Assembly (NCBI RefSeq): GCF_004345265.1 | Contig: NZ_SLUM01000022.1 | Span: 1-64,000, forward strand | Direction of reading: 5' to 3' | Length of the DNA: 64,000 nucleotides | Source of the DNA: Allofournierella massiliensis | GTDB lineage: Bacteria; Bacillota; Clostridia; Oscillospirales; Ruminococcaceae | Notes under the pieces: model-generated | The model's database searches: none | The model's input: only the letters and a program-made list of their open reading frames with translations | Told to the model about the DNA's origin: nothing | Position numbers and translations under genes: made by a program | Part shown: piece after piece, positions 51,668 through 59,712 of the stretch | Position numbering within the stretch: position 1 is the stretch's first letter | Layout: every line of letters starts with the position of its first letter

Positions 51668-52218
51668 TATTTGCCTGCTGGTTTTTCGGTGGTCTTTGAG
51701 TCCGGGAAAAACTGTTCCAGCATATCCAGACTGTCCTTGGAGGTGTAGCCCCACAGCACGGAGCTGAGGGCGTCAATGGCCTCCCGCCGCCTGCGATAGT
51801 AAGTGCGGAAGGAGATGTCCCGAATGTGCGGGCGCAGCTTTTCGATGATCTCTTCCACATTTTTGAGCTGCTGCGGGGAGAGGAAGGAATAATACAGCAG
51901 CCAATAATATGCCTCGCCGTTCTTGTGCCGGTTGCGCAGCAATTCGATTGCCGAATCCAGGAGTTTCAGCATCTTGTGGCTGCGCTCGATGCACTTGGCA
52001 TGGTGTTCGATATCGCTGCCGTTCAAATCGGCGCCAGCGAGATAGACGGAATCCAGGAAGTCCTCAATCGAGGTACCGTATTCGATCTCGAACTTAGCCC
52101 GCACATGCTGGACGGAGATCTCCAGGCTCCACACAACATCACGGTATTTTTTGAGCAGTTTCCAGGTATCATGGTACAGAGGGTTTTCAGCAACATCTTT
52201 TTCAACAAATTTCTTCAT
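51667..52218 (-). CDS. RinA/ArpU-like transcriptional regulator, 183 aa
   Basis: A helical protein with a C-terminal helix-turn-helix (IIEKLRPHIRDISFRTYYRRRREAIDALSSVLWG, about residues 118-155) like phage late-gene activators of the RinA/ArpU group, some of which resemble sigma region 4. The N-terminal 100 residues are helical. The gene ends on the operator of the secretion operon, so it is the prime candidate to bind the ATTGGC repeats there and at the Tad operon. That link is inference. The ATG follows AGGAGG. Confidence 0.65.
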   Translation of the reverse strand: MKKFVEKDVAENPLYHDTWKLLKKYRDVVWSLEISVQHVRAKFEIEYGTSIEDFLDSVYLAGADLNGSDIEHHAKCIERSHKMLKLLDSAIELLRNRHKNGEAYYWLLYYSFLSPQQLKNVEEIIEKLRPHIRDISFRTYYRRRREAIDALSSVLWGYTSKDSLDMLEQFFPDSKTTEKPAGK

Positions 52219-52236
52219 GGTTATGCCTCCTTTGGT

Positions 52237-53373
52237 TCAAAACTCCGCATTGGGAGTAAGTGTAAGTTCAAACGAAGTGACTTGCCGATTGCCGCACAAA
52301 ACAGCAAGGCCGAAACGGATCGGGGGCTGTTCCCGCGCGCGGGGAAATAAATCTTCCCGGCAGTCGCCCGATAAGGGATATAACTTGTAGTAAGAGAGCT
52401 GGCATCCAAAGCAGGAAATCCCTTGTGCCATCAGGATTTCCGCCATTTTCTGAAGGATAATTTCAATGTGCGATTTTGAAACGCTGGCGAGTTCATCTGA
52501 AACGGTAACTTCATGCTCCAAAGCCAGTTCATTTTGCACGGTCTCACCGTCGTCCGGGAGCTCCAGACGTATATTGAGCGTCATAGCGACCTCCTCTTTG
52601 TCCACCATCACATCAGAAATCTCGAACATGGTAGACAGGTAATTTTGTAAATAGATCACGCTGCCATGCCGGCCTGGGAAAGCCATCAGGGAGATATAGT
52701 CCAGGCCAGCCAGCTTTTTGAGAATGCGGCCGACTGTGGCGCGGGATAGTCCCCAGCGGGCAGCCAACTCACTGTAAGTAACCAGCGGATTCCCTGTGCC
52801 GTTGCGGAAATAGGCCACCGGGCCAAGGTCTGAGCCCTGGACCTGGCTATCGTTGTAAATGGCCGATACCCAAAGGTCCAGTACGATGTCCATCTCAGAA
52901 CATCGTCCAGAGCTGACCAGATCGGTGACGATAGAAACCGGCAGGAAAAAGAAACCGGTGTCCTTTTGGCAGGGGGCGTTATACTCCAGCACGGTGTTGT
53001 GCTTGGACCAATCGCGGATCTTGTAGCGGATCACATTGCCTCGCCCCAGCGTCTGAAAGGAAATAAGGTGCTGCTTTTGCAGCTGCTCCAGTACCGTGAG
53101 CGCCTGGCACTGGAACCGGGTGCGGAACCATTGCGACAGCTCTTTCAAGGTGCAGACCCATTCGCCGGGGTAGACGGTATAGCTGATACCATCAATACGG
53201 CGGTATGAGGTGCGAAAATTTGCATAGCTGCAAAGCGCCGTAAAATAAAAAAGGCCGGAGCCTCCGCTTACACGAATGCTCCGGTCTTCCATAAGATGGC
53301 GGATGAATTGTCGATAAATTCGACAGCGTGGGTAGTCCACCACCTGTTTAATTTGTAATTGATAAGCTGGCAT
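52237..53373 (-). CDS. winged-helix regulator or replication-type protein, 378 aa
   Basis: Contains a winged-helix region (residues 110-150 and, more clearly, LVTYSELAARWGLSRATVGRILKKLAG near 200-225). The N- and C-terminal parts are not recognised. Such proteins at ICE ends can be plasmid-like replication initiators or regulators. It is the last gene before the attachment site, reading away from it, and comes just before the RinA-like gene. The ATG is preceded by TAGGAGG. Confidence 0.6.
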   Translation of the reverse strand: MPAYQLQIKQVVDYPRCRIYRQFIRHLMEDRSIRVSGGSGLFYFTALCSYANFRTSYRRIDGISYTVYPGEWVCTLKELSQWFRTRFQCQALTVLEQLQKQHLISFQTLGRGNVIRYKIRDWSKHNTVLEYNAPCQKDTGFFFLPVSIVTDLVSSGRCSEMDIVLDLWVSAIYNDSQVQGSDLGPVAYFRNGTGNPLVTYSELAARWGLSRATVGRILKKLAGLDYISLMAFPGRHGSVIYLQNYLSTMFEISDVMVDKEEVAMTLNIRLELPDDGETVQNELALEHEVTVSDELASVSKSHIEIILQKMAEILMAQGISCFGCQLSYYKLYPLSGDCREDLFPRAREQPPIRFGLAVLCGNRQVTSFELTLTPNAEF

Positions 53374-53425
53374 GGGAACCTCCTAATTTTAAGGTTGATT
53401 CTATTGCATAAAAATGATAAAATAA

Positions 53426-53460
53426 GCCCGGGATGTGCATAAAAGCAACACATCCCGGGC
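53426..53460. terminator. intrinsic terminator at the element end
   Basis: GCCCGGGATGTG (53426-53437) and its perfect 12-bp complement (53449-53460). The loop is AT-rich. It may shield the end of element 1 from outside transcription. Confidence 0.7.
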
Positions 53461-53468
53461 GGCCTCTT

Positions 53469-53537
53469 TGCTAATAATCTGCTAATTTGCGTTTTCGCAT
53501 TAAGCTTAAAAATGCCGTCTGCTAATTTTTTGCTAAT
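53469..53537. repeat. TGCTAAT repeats in two 11-bp-spaced pairs
   Basis: TGCTAAT at 53469, 53480, 53520 and 53531. The members of each pair are 11 bp apart and the pairs are 51 bp apart. They lie between the last gene and the tRNA fragment, as expected for arm-type binding sites of a tyrosine integrase or its directionality factor. Confidence 0.6.
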
Positions 53538-53679
53538 TGCGCGAAAGGTACTCCAGCACCTTGAAATTGTGCAAAATGACACAAAACGGCGTGAAAAACC
53601 AAAAACCTATTGGGCTAATTTAACACAAAACGAAGTGGAATGCAGTGTAAGGGAATCGTAGGGCAAAGAGTTAGTTGTT

Positions 53680-53724
53680 CTCCTAAGCGAAAGGCCGTGG
53701 GTTCGAATCCCGCCAAGGACACCA
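53680..53724 (+). other. attachment site: 3' part of a tRNA-Arg(CCU) gene
   Basis: The sequence holds the anticodon loop CTCCTAA, variable loop, a T-arm stem with the TTCGAAT loop (GTGGG/CCCGC) and the 3' acceptor CAAGGAC-A-CCA. The 5' half is missing: the bases before do not pair with the anticodon stem. A tRNA 3' half at the end of an ICE is the usual trace left by a tyrosine integrase. The intact tRNA should lie at the other end of element 1. Confidence 0.75.
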
Positions 53725-53790
53725 GGTTCAATGCCGAAAACCCCTGATAATGTGAGGGTTTGGTAAGGATGTTTTTAAGATTTAGGTTTT

Positions 53791-53819
53791 GCGGTATAGT
53801 ATGTTGCGTACTATACCGC
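53791..53819 (-). terminator. perfect hairpin across the recombinase stop
   Basis: GCGGTATAGTA (53791-53801) and its complement (53809-53819) form an 11-bp perfect stem that overlaps the stop of the recombinase gene. On the minus strand it is followed by AAAACC, not a T-tract, so it may be a structural or end-recognition element and not a terminator. Confidence 0.4.
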
Positions 53820-55487
53820 TTTCCCTTTCCACAAAGTGACCTTTGAGTGGTCGAATACTCCGATATGGTTATAGATAATTTCAATTTCCTGTAAGCGTTT
53901 ACCGCTGCTCTTATCAGGAGCATGGACAATAATTTTGTCGATAAACTCATGTACAATTTCTGGTGTTAGTTCTGTAAGGTTAGTGTACTTGCGGACTACT
54001 GAAAGAAATTGCTTTACATCCACAGATTGTTTTTCTTCTTTCTGTAATTCTTTCTCTAAGGAAGTCTGTTCTTTCTGCAAAGTATGCTGTTCTTCCTCAT
54101 ATCCTTTTGAAAGTTTCATAAAGCGCTCATCTGAAAGTTTTCCACTAATATTGTCTTCATAAATCCGTTGAAAAATTTTGTCCAACTCTTGAATACGGGA
54201 ATGGATTTCTGTAAGCCGTTTTTTCTTTTGCGACAGTTCTTTATTTCTTTGCCGCATATCCGTATCCATGACCATCTGAACAAATTCATCTTCATAATCT
54301 GATACATAGCGGATAACTTCTTTCAGGTTTTCCAGCACAATTTGTTCGACTACTACATTACGAATATAGTGCATAGTACATGATTTTGAATTGTGCCGGT
54401 AATTGCTGCATACAAAATTATGTTTCTCTGCGCTCTGTGCCATTTGCCTATGAAATGTCATTTTGCTTCCGCAATCTGCACAGTAGAGCAAACCAGAGAA
54501 CATAGGCATATCCCCCATTTTGGTAGGGCGGCGTTTTCCGGAACGGATTTTCTGTACAATCTCAAAGGTTTCCTTGTCAATGATTGCTTCATGGGTATTC
54601 TCAAAAATCCTCCATTGTTCAGGACTGTTATCAATTTTTTTGCGATTTTTATAAGACTTAACATGGGTCTTAAAATTCACAGTATGTCCTAAATAATCCA
54701 TTCTTTCTAAGATGTGAGATACCACAGTTGCGCTCCACAGATACTTGTCAGGTGGAAGAACGGTTCGTGGCTTTTCCCCATGCTCTAACGCATAATAAGT
54801 AGGGCAAAGAATTTTTCTTTCCGTTAGAATATTTGCAATTCGTGTCGGTCCATAACCATTGACACATAAACGGAAGATTTCCCGAACCACTTCGGCGGCT
54901 TCTTCATCTATAAGCCATTCCTTTTTATTGTCAGGATTCTTCATGTAGCCATAAGGAGCGTGAGAACCGATATGCTCGCCTGCCATTCCTTTAGAACGTT
55001 TGACTGCACGGATTTTTTTGCTGGTGTCCTTTGCGTACCATTCGTTGATTATGTTACGAAATGGGGTAAACTCATTCTCCCCCACATGGCTATCCACGCC
55101 ATCATTGACAGCAATAAAATGGACATCCATGTTCGGGAACATAATTTCTGTGTACATTCCCACCTGCAAATAATCACGCCCAAGTCTTGACATATCTTTG
55201 ACTATAACGCGTTTGATTCTTCCTGCTTCGACCTCTGCAATCATTCTTTGAAAATCTGGTCTGTTGAAATTTGTACCAGAAAATCCATCATCTACAAAAA
55301 ACACATAAGGCTGATACCCATGTTCGATTGCATAACGCTTCAGGATTTTTTTCTGGTTAATAATACTGTTTGAATCACCCTCCTGTTTATCATCTTGTGA
55401 AAGCCGACAGTATAATGCGGTTAATTCCTCTGTTTGATTTCCAATCGGATAAATGGAAGTGATAGTGTTGTTTGACTGCTGTAACAT
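53811..55487 (-). CDS. large serine recombinase (TndX/Tn4451-type)
   Basis: A 558-aa enzyme for excision and integration of element 2. N-terminal resolvase domain with catalytic Ser30 in YCRLSQDD and SRLGRD near 105-110; recombinase domain (about 180-290) with GEHIGSHAPYGY; zinc ribbon with CADCG and a later CSNYRHNSKSC (about 335-375); a long coiled coil (about 405-500) and a C-terminal domain similar to DUF4368. The ATG lies after AGGAGG. The AT-rich composition differs from element 1. Confidence 0.93.
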   Translation of the reverse strand: MLQQSNNTITSIYPIGNQTEELTALYCRLSQDDKQEGDSNSIINQKKILKRYAIEHGYQPYVFFVDDGFSGTNFNRPDFQRMIAEVEAGRIKRVIVKDMSRLGRDYLQVGMYTEIMFPNMDVHFIAVNDGVDSHVGENEFTPFRNIINEWYAKDTSKKIRAVKRSKGMAGEHIGSHAPYGYMKNPDNKKEWLIDEEAAEVVREIFRLCVNGYGPTRIANILTERKILCPTYYALEHGEKPRTVLPPDKYLWSATVVSHILERMDYLGHTVNFKTHVKSYKNRKKIDNSPEQWRIFENTHEAIIDKETFEIVQKIRSGKRRPTKMGDMPMFSGLLYCADCGSKMTFHRQMAQSAEKHNFVCSNYRHNSKSCTMHYIRNVVVEQIVLENLKEVIRYVSDYEDEFVQMVMDTDMRQRNKELSQKKKRLTEIHSRIQELDKIFQRIYEDNISGKLSDERFMKLSKGYEEEQHTLQKEQTSLEKELQKEEKQSVDVKQFLSVVRKYTNLTELTPEIVHEFIDKIIVHAPDKSSGKRLQEIEIIYNHIGVFDHSKVTLWKGKAV

Positions 55488-55581
55488 AAATACCTCCTAT
55501 CCGACAGTCAAACAGACAATGCTTTTGCAACTTTATTGTACCGCATTTTCTGTTTTCTGTCTGCCCTGTTTTATAGCAAAA

Positions 55582-55734
55582 TTATTGTTTCAAGTCATTA
55601 CGGATAAGCCTTTTTACTTTCGTTACTGCGTCTTCCTGTGCCTGTTCTTTTGAACGGGATTTTACCACATAACAGGTGTTTCCTATCTGGTATTCCCGTA
55701 TCATTTCAGGGACAGGATTCTTTGTGTTTTCCAT
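55582..55734 (-). CDS. TnpW-like transposon-encoded small protein, 50 aa
   Basis: It begins MENTKNPVPEM and has a beta-like QIGNTCYVVKSRS centre and a Lys-rich C-terminal helix. It resembles the TnpW-type small proteins found beside the serine recombinase in Tn5397/Tn4451-related elements. AACAGGAGG precedes the ATG. It is 94 bases from the recombinase start and probably cotranscribed. Role unknown. Confidence 0.75.
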   Translation of the reverse strand: MENTKNPVPEMIREYQIGNTCYVVKSRSKEQAQEDAVTKVKRLIRNDLKQ

Positions 55735-56190
55735 AAGATAACAACCTCCTGTTATTTTCTTTGAAGCAAACCGAACAGCTTTCGCTAAAGCTCATGGGAA
55801 TCTCACCCCTGCATGGTTCTCATCCAGCCGTACCCTTTGCCAACGGTGCTAGATCATCACACGGACTAAGGCTGTACGGAAGTATCATTATCACGATAGA
55901 AAGGTCATGGCGGCAGCTCTGCGGTAAGCTGCTTATGGAACGCTGGCAGGAATCGCTATCCGGTTTCATCCCTCCTTTGGTGGGTTACGGCGTGCCAGCC
56001 CAACGGCTCTCTTTCTATCGAAACGTATTCGGCTGCTTTATGCTGCGTTGATTAGACGCTTTCTTTTTCAAGGAACAATCCGGCTTTGTTAGCCTGTTAA
56101 AATGCACTGGTGATAATGCACTTTAATAGACTGGCAAGCTCTGTCTGGGAAGCATGGGCTTGTCCATGCTTCCACAGGAGAGCGTTATTT
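55735..56190. other. 456-bp conserved-looking region without a firm gene
   Basis: The region between TnpW and the Orf8-like gene has a hairpin after Orf8 (GGAAGCATGG with CCCATGCTTCC, about 56146-56171) and an AGCTTT/AAAGCT stem. Overlapping short frames occur on both strands (plus 55761-56051, 96 aa from TTG; minus 55820-55969, 49 aa). Such regions in related elements are often annotated as hypothetical proteins. It may instead be a structured RNA or the end-recognition region. Confidence 0.4.
55820..55969 (-). CDS. candidate small ORF, 49 aa
   Basis: Starts MKPDSDSCQR and ends APLAKGTAG. AAAGGAGGG lies only one or two bases before the ATG, too close for a normal site. The composition is Ser/Leu/Pro-rich without a domain. 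Since the plus strand is also open here, I regard it as low-confidence. Confidence 0.2.
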   Translation of the reverse strand: MKPDSDSCQRSISSLPQSCRHDLSIVIMILPYSLSPCDDLAPLAKGTAG

Positions 56191-56430
56191 TTATTTTGGT
56201 TCCCTGATTTCAAAAGATAAAATCTTTGCAATCAGACGTGTTTCCATCCGGCGGCGTAGGGTTTCATCTACAACCATGTGGGTATTCCCATATTCGTCTT
56301 TCATGGGACGCATGGAACGGCTGGCAATAAAACCGCTGTAATGGCGTACAATCTGGTTGACTGCTTCAATATCGCCGTCCGCAGCCCTTACAATCACAGG
56401 AAACGGAATCATAGGGTGCTTTGCTGTCAT
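56191..56430 (-). CDS. Tn916 Orf8-like helix-turn-helix protein, 79 aa
   Basis: The sequence (MTAKHPMIPFPVIVRAADGD..., with DEYGNTHMVVDETLRRRMETRLI) matches the Orf8 proteins of Tn916-type elements, including the PFPVI start, the YGN and DETLRRR motifs. The protein is thought to act with Orf7 in activating transfer genes. It overlaps the Orf7-like stop by four bases. Confidence 0.85.
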   Translation of the reverse strand: MTAKHPMIPFPVIVRAADGDIEAVNQIVRHYSGFIASRSMRPMKDEYGNTHMVVDETLRRRMETRLIAKILSFEIREPK

Positions 56431-56849
56431 GCTTCCTCCTCCATAAATTTTTTGATAAATTCTAGTCCGGCGTGTCTTCTTCTCTGGATAGTAGAACGGT
56501 TGACTTCCAGAATTTTTGAAATTTCCGTATCGTCAAATCCAAGAAAATAATATCTCAGGATAACATCACGTTTCTTTCCATCCAGATTTTCTAATGCTTC
56601 TGCTAACAGGCTGTTTTCAATACGGACAGTAAATCCATCCATTTCAAAAGTATGGAAGTGGGATGGATAGGTGTCTTCGGAAGAAAACAGATTAACGGTG
56701 TAATCGTCCATATCACAAAACAGGGTTTCCCGTTTGCACTGTCTGGACAACGCTTTGAGATAGTCTTTGCGTTCATCTTCCATAGCGACTTTACAGATGT
56801 AATCAAACTGGTTCTCTATGGTTGTCTGAAATTCAGATGGCTTCATCAT
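56427..56849 (-). CDS. Tn916 Orf7-like sigma-factor-type regulator, 140 aa
   Basis: Residues 1-30 (MMKPSEFQTTIENQFDYICKVAMEDERKD) and the C-terminal sigma region-4-like helix-turn-helix (DKKRDVILRYYFLGFDDTEISKILEVNRSTIQRRRHAGLEFIKKF) are those of Orf7 in Tn916-type elements. It activates the element's excision and transfer genes. The ATG follows GGGGGTGAG. Orf8 follows at once. Confidence 0.9.
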   Translation of the reverse strand: MMKPSEFQTTIENQFDYICKVAMEDERKDYLKALSRQCKRETLFCDMDDYTVNLFSSEDTYPSHFHTFEMDGFTVRIENSLLAEALENLDGKKRDVILRYYFLGFDDTEISKILEVNRSTIQRRRHAGLEFIKKFMEEEA

Positions 56850-57069
56850 TACTCACCCCCTTTCCAGCCTTGAAAGGGAGCGAGTTGATAGGAATTTCTG
56901 CTTCTTTCCCCCTTTTCGCTCTTAGTCCCGACAGGACAGGGGGTGCAGTTGCATTTTTGAATAAAAAAATACACCCATTTTAAAATAAAAATGAGTGCAT
57001 AAGAAATAACAGTAGAATAAATATGACTTGTCAGTTCATATTCAAAGTCGGACTTCCACAGTGGGGGAG

Positions 57070-57129
57070 CTATACTTTTTTTAATGAATGTAACTTATGT
57101 ATGCTGTACAGCAACAAAGAAATCCCCAT
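57070..57129 (-). CDS. candidate leader peptide, 19 aa
   Basis: AGGAGG lies nine bases before an ATG that opens a 19-codon frame starting MGISLLLYSIHK and ending KKV. The peptide is hydrophobic then basic. Its position upstream of the Orf7-like gene, with downstream AT-rich inverted repeats, suggests a leader peptide for attenuation, as known for tetracycline-regulated Tn916 genes. It may also be chance. Confidence 0.35.
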   Translation of the reverse strand: MGISLLLYSIHKLHSLKKV

Positions 57130-57192
57130 AGTGGCAATCCTCCTAAATGCCACTACTCATTATTCTGTGTTATCGTTGGTTCAAGAATAGAC

Positions 57193-57232
57193 AAAAAGAA
57201 GCGGCGGCTCTAAAAATCAAAGCCACCGCTTC
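57193..57232 (-). terminator. terminator of the immunity ABC operon
   Basis: GAAGCGGCGGCT and AGCCACCGCTTC pair around an AT-rich loop (57198-57232). On the minus strand it is followed by TTTTTGTC. A second hairpin GACGACGG/CCGTCGT lies at 57264-57290. Confidence 0.8.
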
Positions 57233-57294
57233 AAAGGCGCGTGAAAATCTATCTGCGATACGACGGCTTTTTTTCTTTACCGTCGTCCGGCAGA

Positions 57295-58026
57295 TTATAT
57301 ATCATTATGTTGTCGATTGAACACTTTAAGAAGAATAATAGTACCAATGAAAATAATAACCATGACGCTTGTACTTAATGCCGGATAATATACAACTTTT
57401 TCATCATGTGCATAATTTGAAAACACTAGCCCTGTCGTCATAGGGTATAAATTGATAAGGTTTCCGTCAGCAAGGAATATTCCGCAAAACCCATAGAAGA
57501 ATGAGAAGATTACCCCAGACAAGAATTTGTCCTGCTTTCTCGTTGTTATAACAATGACTGGAAGAACTGCAATATAGCAACAGGTACTTACAATAAATAG
57601 CTGTTCAAGGCTTATCAGGCAAGAATTGAAATTTATATCTGCACAATTCATTATTCCCGCAATTACCAGAGTGACAATAAAACTAAAAATCCACTCAAAG
57701 ATTACCAAACCATAGCCTACTATTAGTTTAGATAAGATTAACCTAAATTTTGAAACCGGAACAGTCAATATATTTTTTAATGTAAAGTCGGTATATTCCC
57801 GGTTAATAGAATATCCAACTACCAATGTAAAAGTGAACGGAAGAAATAAACTAAAATGGTTCCAGATAACTCCCTCTGAAAGCCCCGCGTAACTAACAAC
57901 GCTGTTGTTGGTTCCAGCTAATTGAAACGCCGCTAAAATAATTGAAAAAAGTACAGATACAATTCCAAGCCAGAGAATATTGTATCGTTTATATTTCAAG
58001 AACTCTGTTTTTATTAGTCGCACCAT
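57295..58026 (-). CDS. lantibiotic/bacitracin-immunity ABC permease (MutG-like), 243 aa
   Basis: A six-helix permease of the ABC-2 type. It begins MVRLIKTEFLKYKRYN; helices lie near residues 17-38, 60-80, 103-130, 140-165, 172-190 and 215-238. It is the second permease of a LanFEG/BcrAB-type immunity system which removes peptide antibiotics. The ATG at 58026 follows GGAGGTG; the longer frame is a shadow. It is the last gene of the operon. Confidence 0.82.
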   Translation of the reverse strand: MVRLIKTEFLKYKRYNILWLGIVSVLFSIILAAFQLAGTNNSVVSYAGLSEGVIWNHFSLFLPFTFTLVVGYSINREYTDFTLKNILTVPVSKFRLILSKLIVGYGLVIFEWIFSFIVTLVIAGIMNCADINFNSCLISLEQLFIVSTCCYIAVLPVIVITTRKQDKFLSGVIFSFFYGFCGIFLADGNLINLYPMTTGLVFSNYAHDEKVVYYPALSTSVMVIIFIGTIILLKVFNRQHNDI

Positions 58027-58039
58027 TTCTAAGCACCTC

Positions 58040-58768
58040 CTAAATTTCCTGCTTGCTTTTATAAATAATCGCAAGCATTAGTGAAGCAATAGCTGTTAAT
58101 ATCAAAATACCAATACATGCGGGAGAACTTAAAAACCAGTCGTCTAATCCGTATGTTGGTCCCGTAGTCATGTGAGGTAAAGCCCATCTAAAAACAGCCG
58201 ACAGAGGGGATAATACGTTTGACATAGCAAAAACAATAGCAAAACTTGCGCTTGCATAAATAAACGATAGGATTATTGAAAAAATATATCCTTTTTTGCT
58301 AAGACATTCGATAGCGATAACAGGGAGTATGGAAACTGCCACCATAACGCCAATCAAGACTCCAAGCAATAGCCTGTAAAGAATATGGTCGGCACTACCT
58401 ATTATCAATCCCCCTATTAAGGTTGCGGCATTTGTCGCAAGAGAATAAATAATGGAAAATATCAATATTGTAATTACTTTTGCAGTAATTAAGGCTGCTG
58501 TGGAAATAGGAATTGTGTTAATGTTCTTTTGGGTTCCATTCGTCTTTTCTGAAAAGAACAATATAGCTCCCAAAATTCCTAAAACCGTTGGTAATAATAA
58601 GAAATACCCAAACACTCCAATATTCAAATAAAGCCAGTCAAATCCTAAATTGCTTTTAGCTGCAAATGTAGTCATAGGAATAGGAAACAAAGCGGCTGCA
58701 AAGATAGTTAAAAATATAAATTTTTTCCGCTTTAATTTAAGAAATTCACAATAGACCAATTTAAGCAA
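58040..58768 (-). CDS. lantibiotic/bacitracin-immunity ABC permease (MutE/EpiE-like), 242 aa
   Basis: A six-helix ABC-2-type permease, begins MLKLVYCEFLKLKRKKF, a typical start for MutE/EpiE permeases. It partners with the 243-aa permease and the ATPase; its start overlaps the ATPase stop by eight bases. The substrate is inferred from the family: lantibiotics or bacitracin-type peptides. Confidence 0.83.
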   Translation of the reverse strand: MLKLVYCEFLKLKRKKFIFLTIFAAALFPIPMTTFAAKSNLGFDWLYLNIGVFGYFLLLPTVLGILGAILFFSEKTNGTQKNINTIPISTAALITAKVITILIFSIIYSLATNAATLIGGLIIGSADHILYRLLLGVLIGVMVAVSILPVIAIECLSKKGYIFSIILSFIYASASFAIVFAMSNVLSPLSAVFRWALPHMTTGPTYGLDDWFLSSPACIGILILTAIASLMLAIIYKSKQEI

Positions 58769-59687
58769 TTCCCTCGCCTCCCGTCACTCGCTTGAAGTAA
58801 TCTTCAAGACTTTCTTCGCAGGTATGAGCTTCTGATACCTCCAATCCATTTTCCACAAAGGCAGTTACAATTTTTCCTACGGATAAGTCAAGGTTATGCA
58901 AGCGTAAGTTATGGTCGTCCTGTATAGAAAAATGGCTTTCGTGGAAAGTACGTTCCAAAATTCTTGCTGCCTGTGCGGTATCAGAAAGAGTAAATCGAAT
59001 ATGTTTGCTACTTTTTTGTTCCAGTTCTGCAAGGCTTTCTTCTTCCAGTAGTTTGCCATGGTCGATAATACCAATGTCATCAGCCAGTAGTGCGATTTCT
59101 GAAAGAATATGACTGGAAATTAAAATTGTTTTTCCTCTTGTGTCACAAAGCTCACGAATAAAAGAGCGAACTTCCGCAATACCGATAGGGTCAAGCCCGT
59201 TGATAGGTTCATCTAAAATTAAAAGTTCCGGGTCGTGCATAACAGCAAGTGCAATCGCAAGACGTTGTTTCATACCAAGCGAATACTGGGAAAACAGTTT
59301 TTTGTCCTTATAAGGCAGTCCTACTAAATCTAAAGCGTCTTTAATCGCATGATTGTTTGGCACACCTCGTAAGGTTGCAAAGATACGCAAATTTTCCGTA
59401 GCAGTCAGATTAGGATAAAAGCCGGGGGACTCAATCAAGCTACCGATACGGGGCAAAAGTTTCTTTTTATTCCCCTGCAAAGCCTTTCCCCATATTTTGA
59501 ATTCGCCGGAAGTAGGCTTTGTCAATCCAAGCAGCATTTTCATAGTAGTTGTTTTTCCGGCTCCGTTTCTTCCAAGCAGTCCATAAATTCTTCCTCTCTG
59601 TACATGGATATTTAAGTCAGCAACACTCTTTTGTGAGCCGTACTGCTTTGTAAGATTTTTTGTTTCAATGATATATTTTTTGTCCAT
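58761..59687 (-). CDS. lantibiotic/bacitracin-immunity ABC ATPase (BcrA/LanF-like), 308 aa
   Basis: Walker A LGRNGAGKTTT (about residues 38-46), Q-loop LIESPGFYPNL, signature YSLGMKQRLAIALAV, Walker B LLILDEPINGLDP and an ISSHIL H-loop. The C-terminal 80 residues are the accessory domain of the BcrA/LanF type. The ATG at 59687 follows AGGAGG; an upstream in-frame Met lacks a site. It drives the two permeases downstream. It lies behind a regulator-type operator. Confidence 0.9.
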   Translation of the reverse strand: MDKKYIIETKNLTKQYGSQKSVADLNIHVQRGRIYGLLGRNGAGKTTTMKMLLGLTKPTSGEFKIWGKALQGNKKKLLPRIGSLIESPGFYPNLTATENLRIFATLRGVPNNHAIKDALDLVGLPYKDKKLFSQYSLGMKQRLAIALAVMHDPELLILDEPINGLDPIGIAEVRSFIRELCDTRGKTILISSHILSEIALLADDIGIIDHGKLLEEESLAELEQKSSKHIRFTLSDTAQAARILERTFHESHFSIQDDHNLRLHNLDLSVGKIVTAFVENGLEVSEAHTCEESLEDYFKRVTGGEGIA

Positions 59688-59712
59688 ATTCAAACCTCCT
59701 GTTCTGTAAAGT

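Larger units (their letters stand above)
56850..57294. other. 445-bp leader and terminator region
   Basis: No firm gene. On the minus strand a micro-frame (57070-57129) has a strong ribosome site; further down is an AT-rich stretch and ACACCC/GGGTGT-type arms near 56970-57000. At the right end two hairpins end the immunity operon. This is the place where related elements have an attenuation-controlled leader before orf7. Confidence 0.45.

Noticed and set aside
53615-53956. 113-aa minus-strand frame over the tRNA fragment
   Set aside because: The translated part with LAGFEPTAFRLGE is the known false frame antisense to a tRNA gene.
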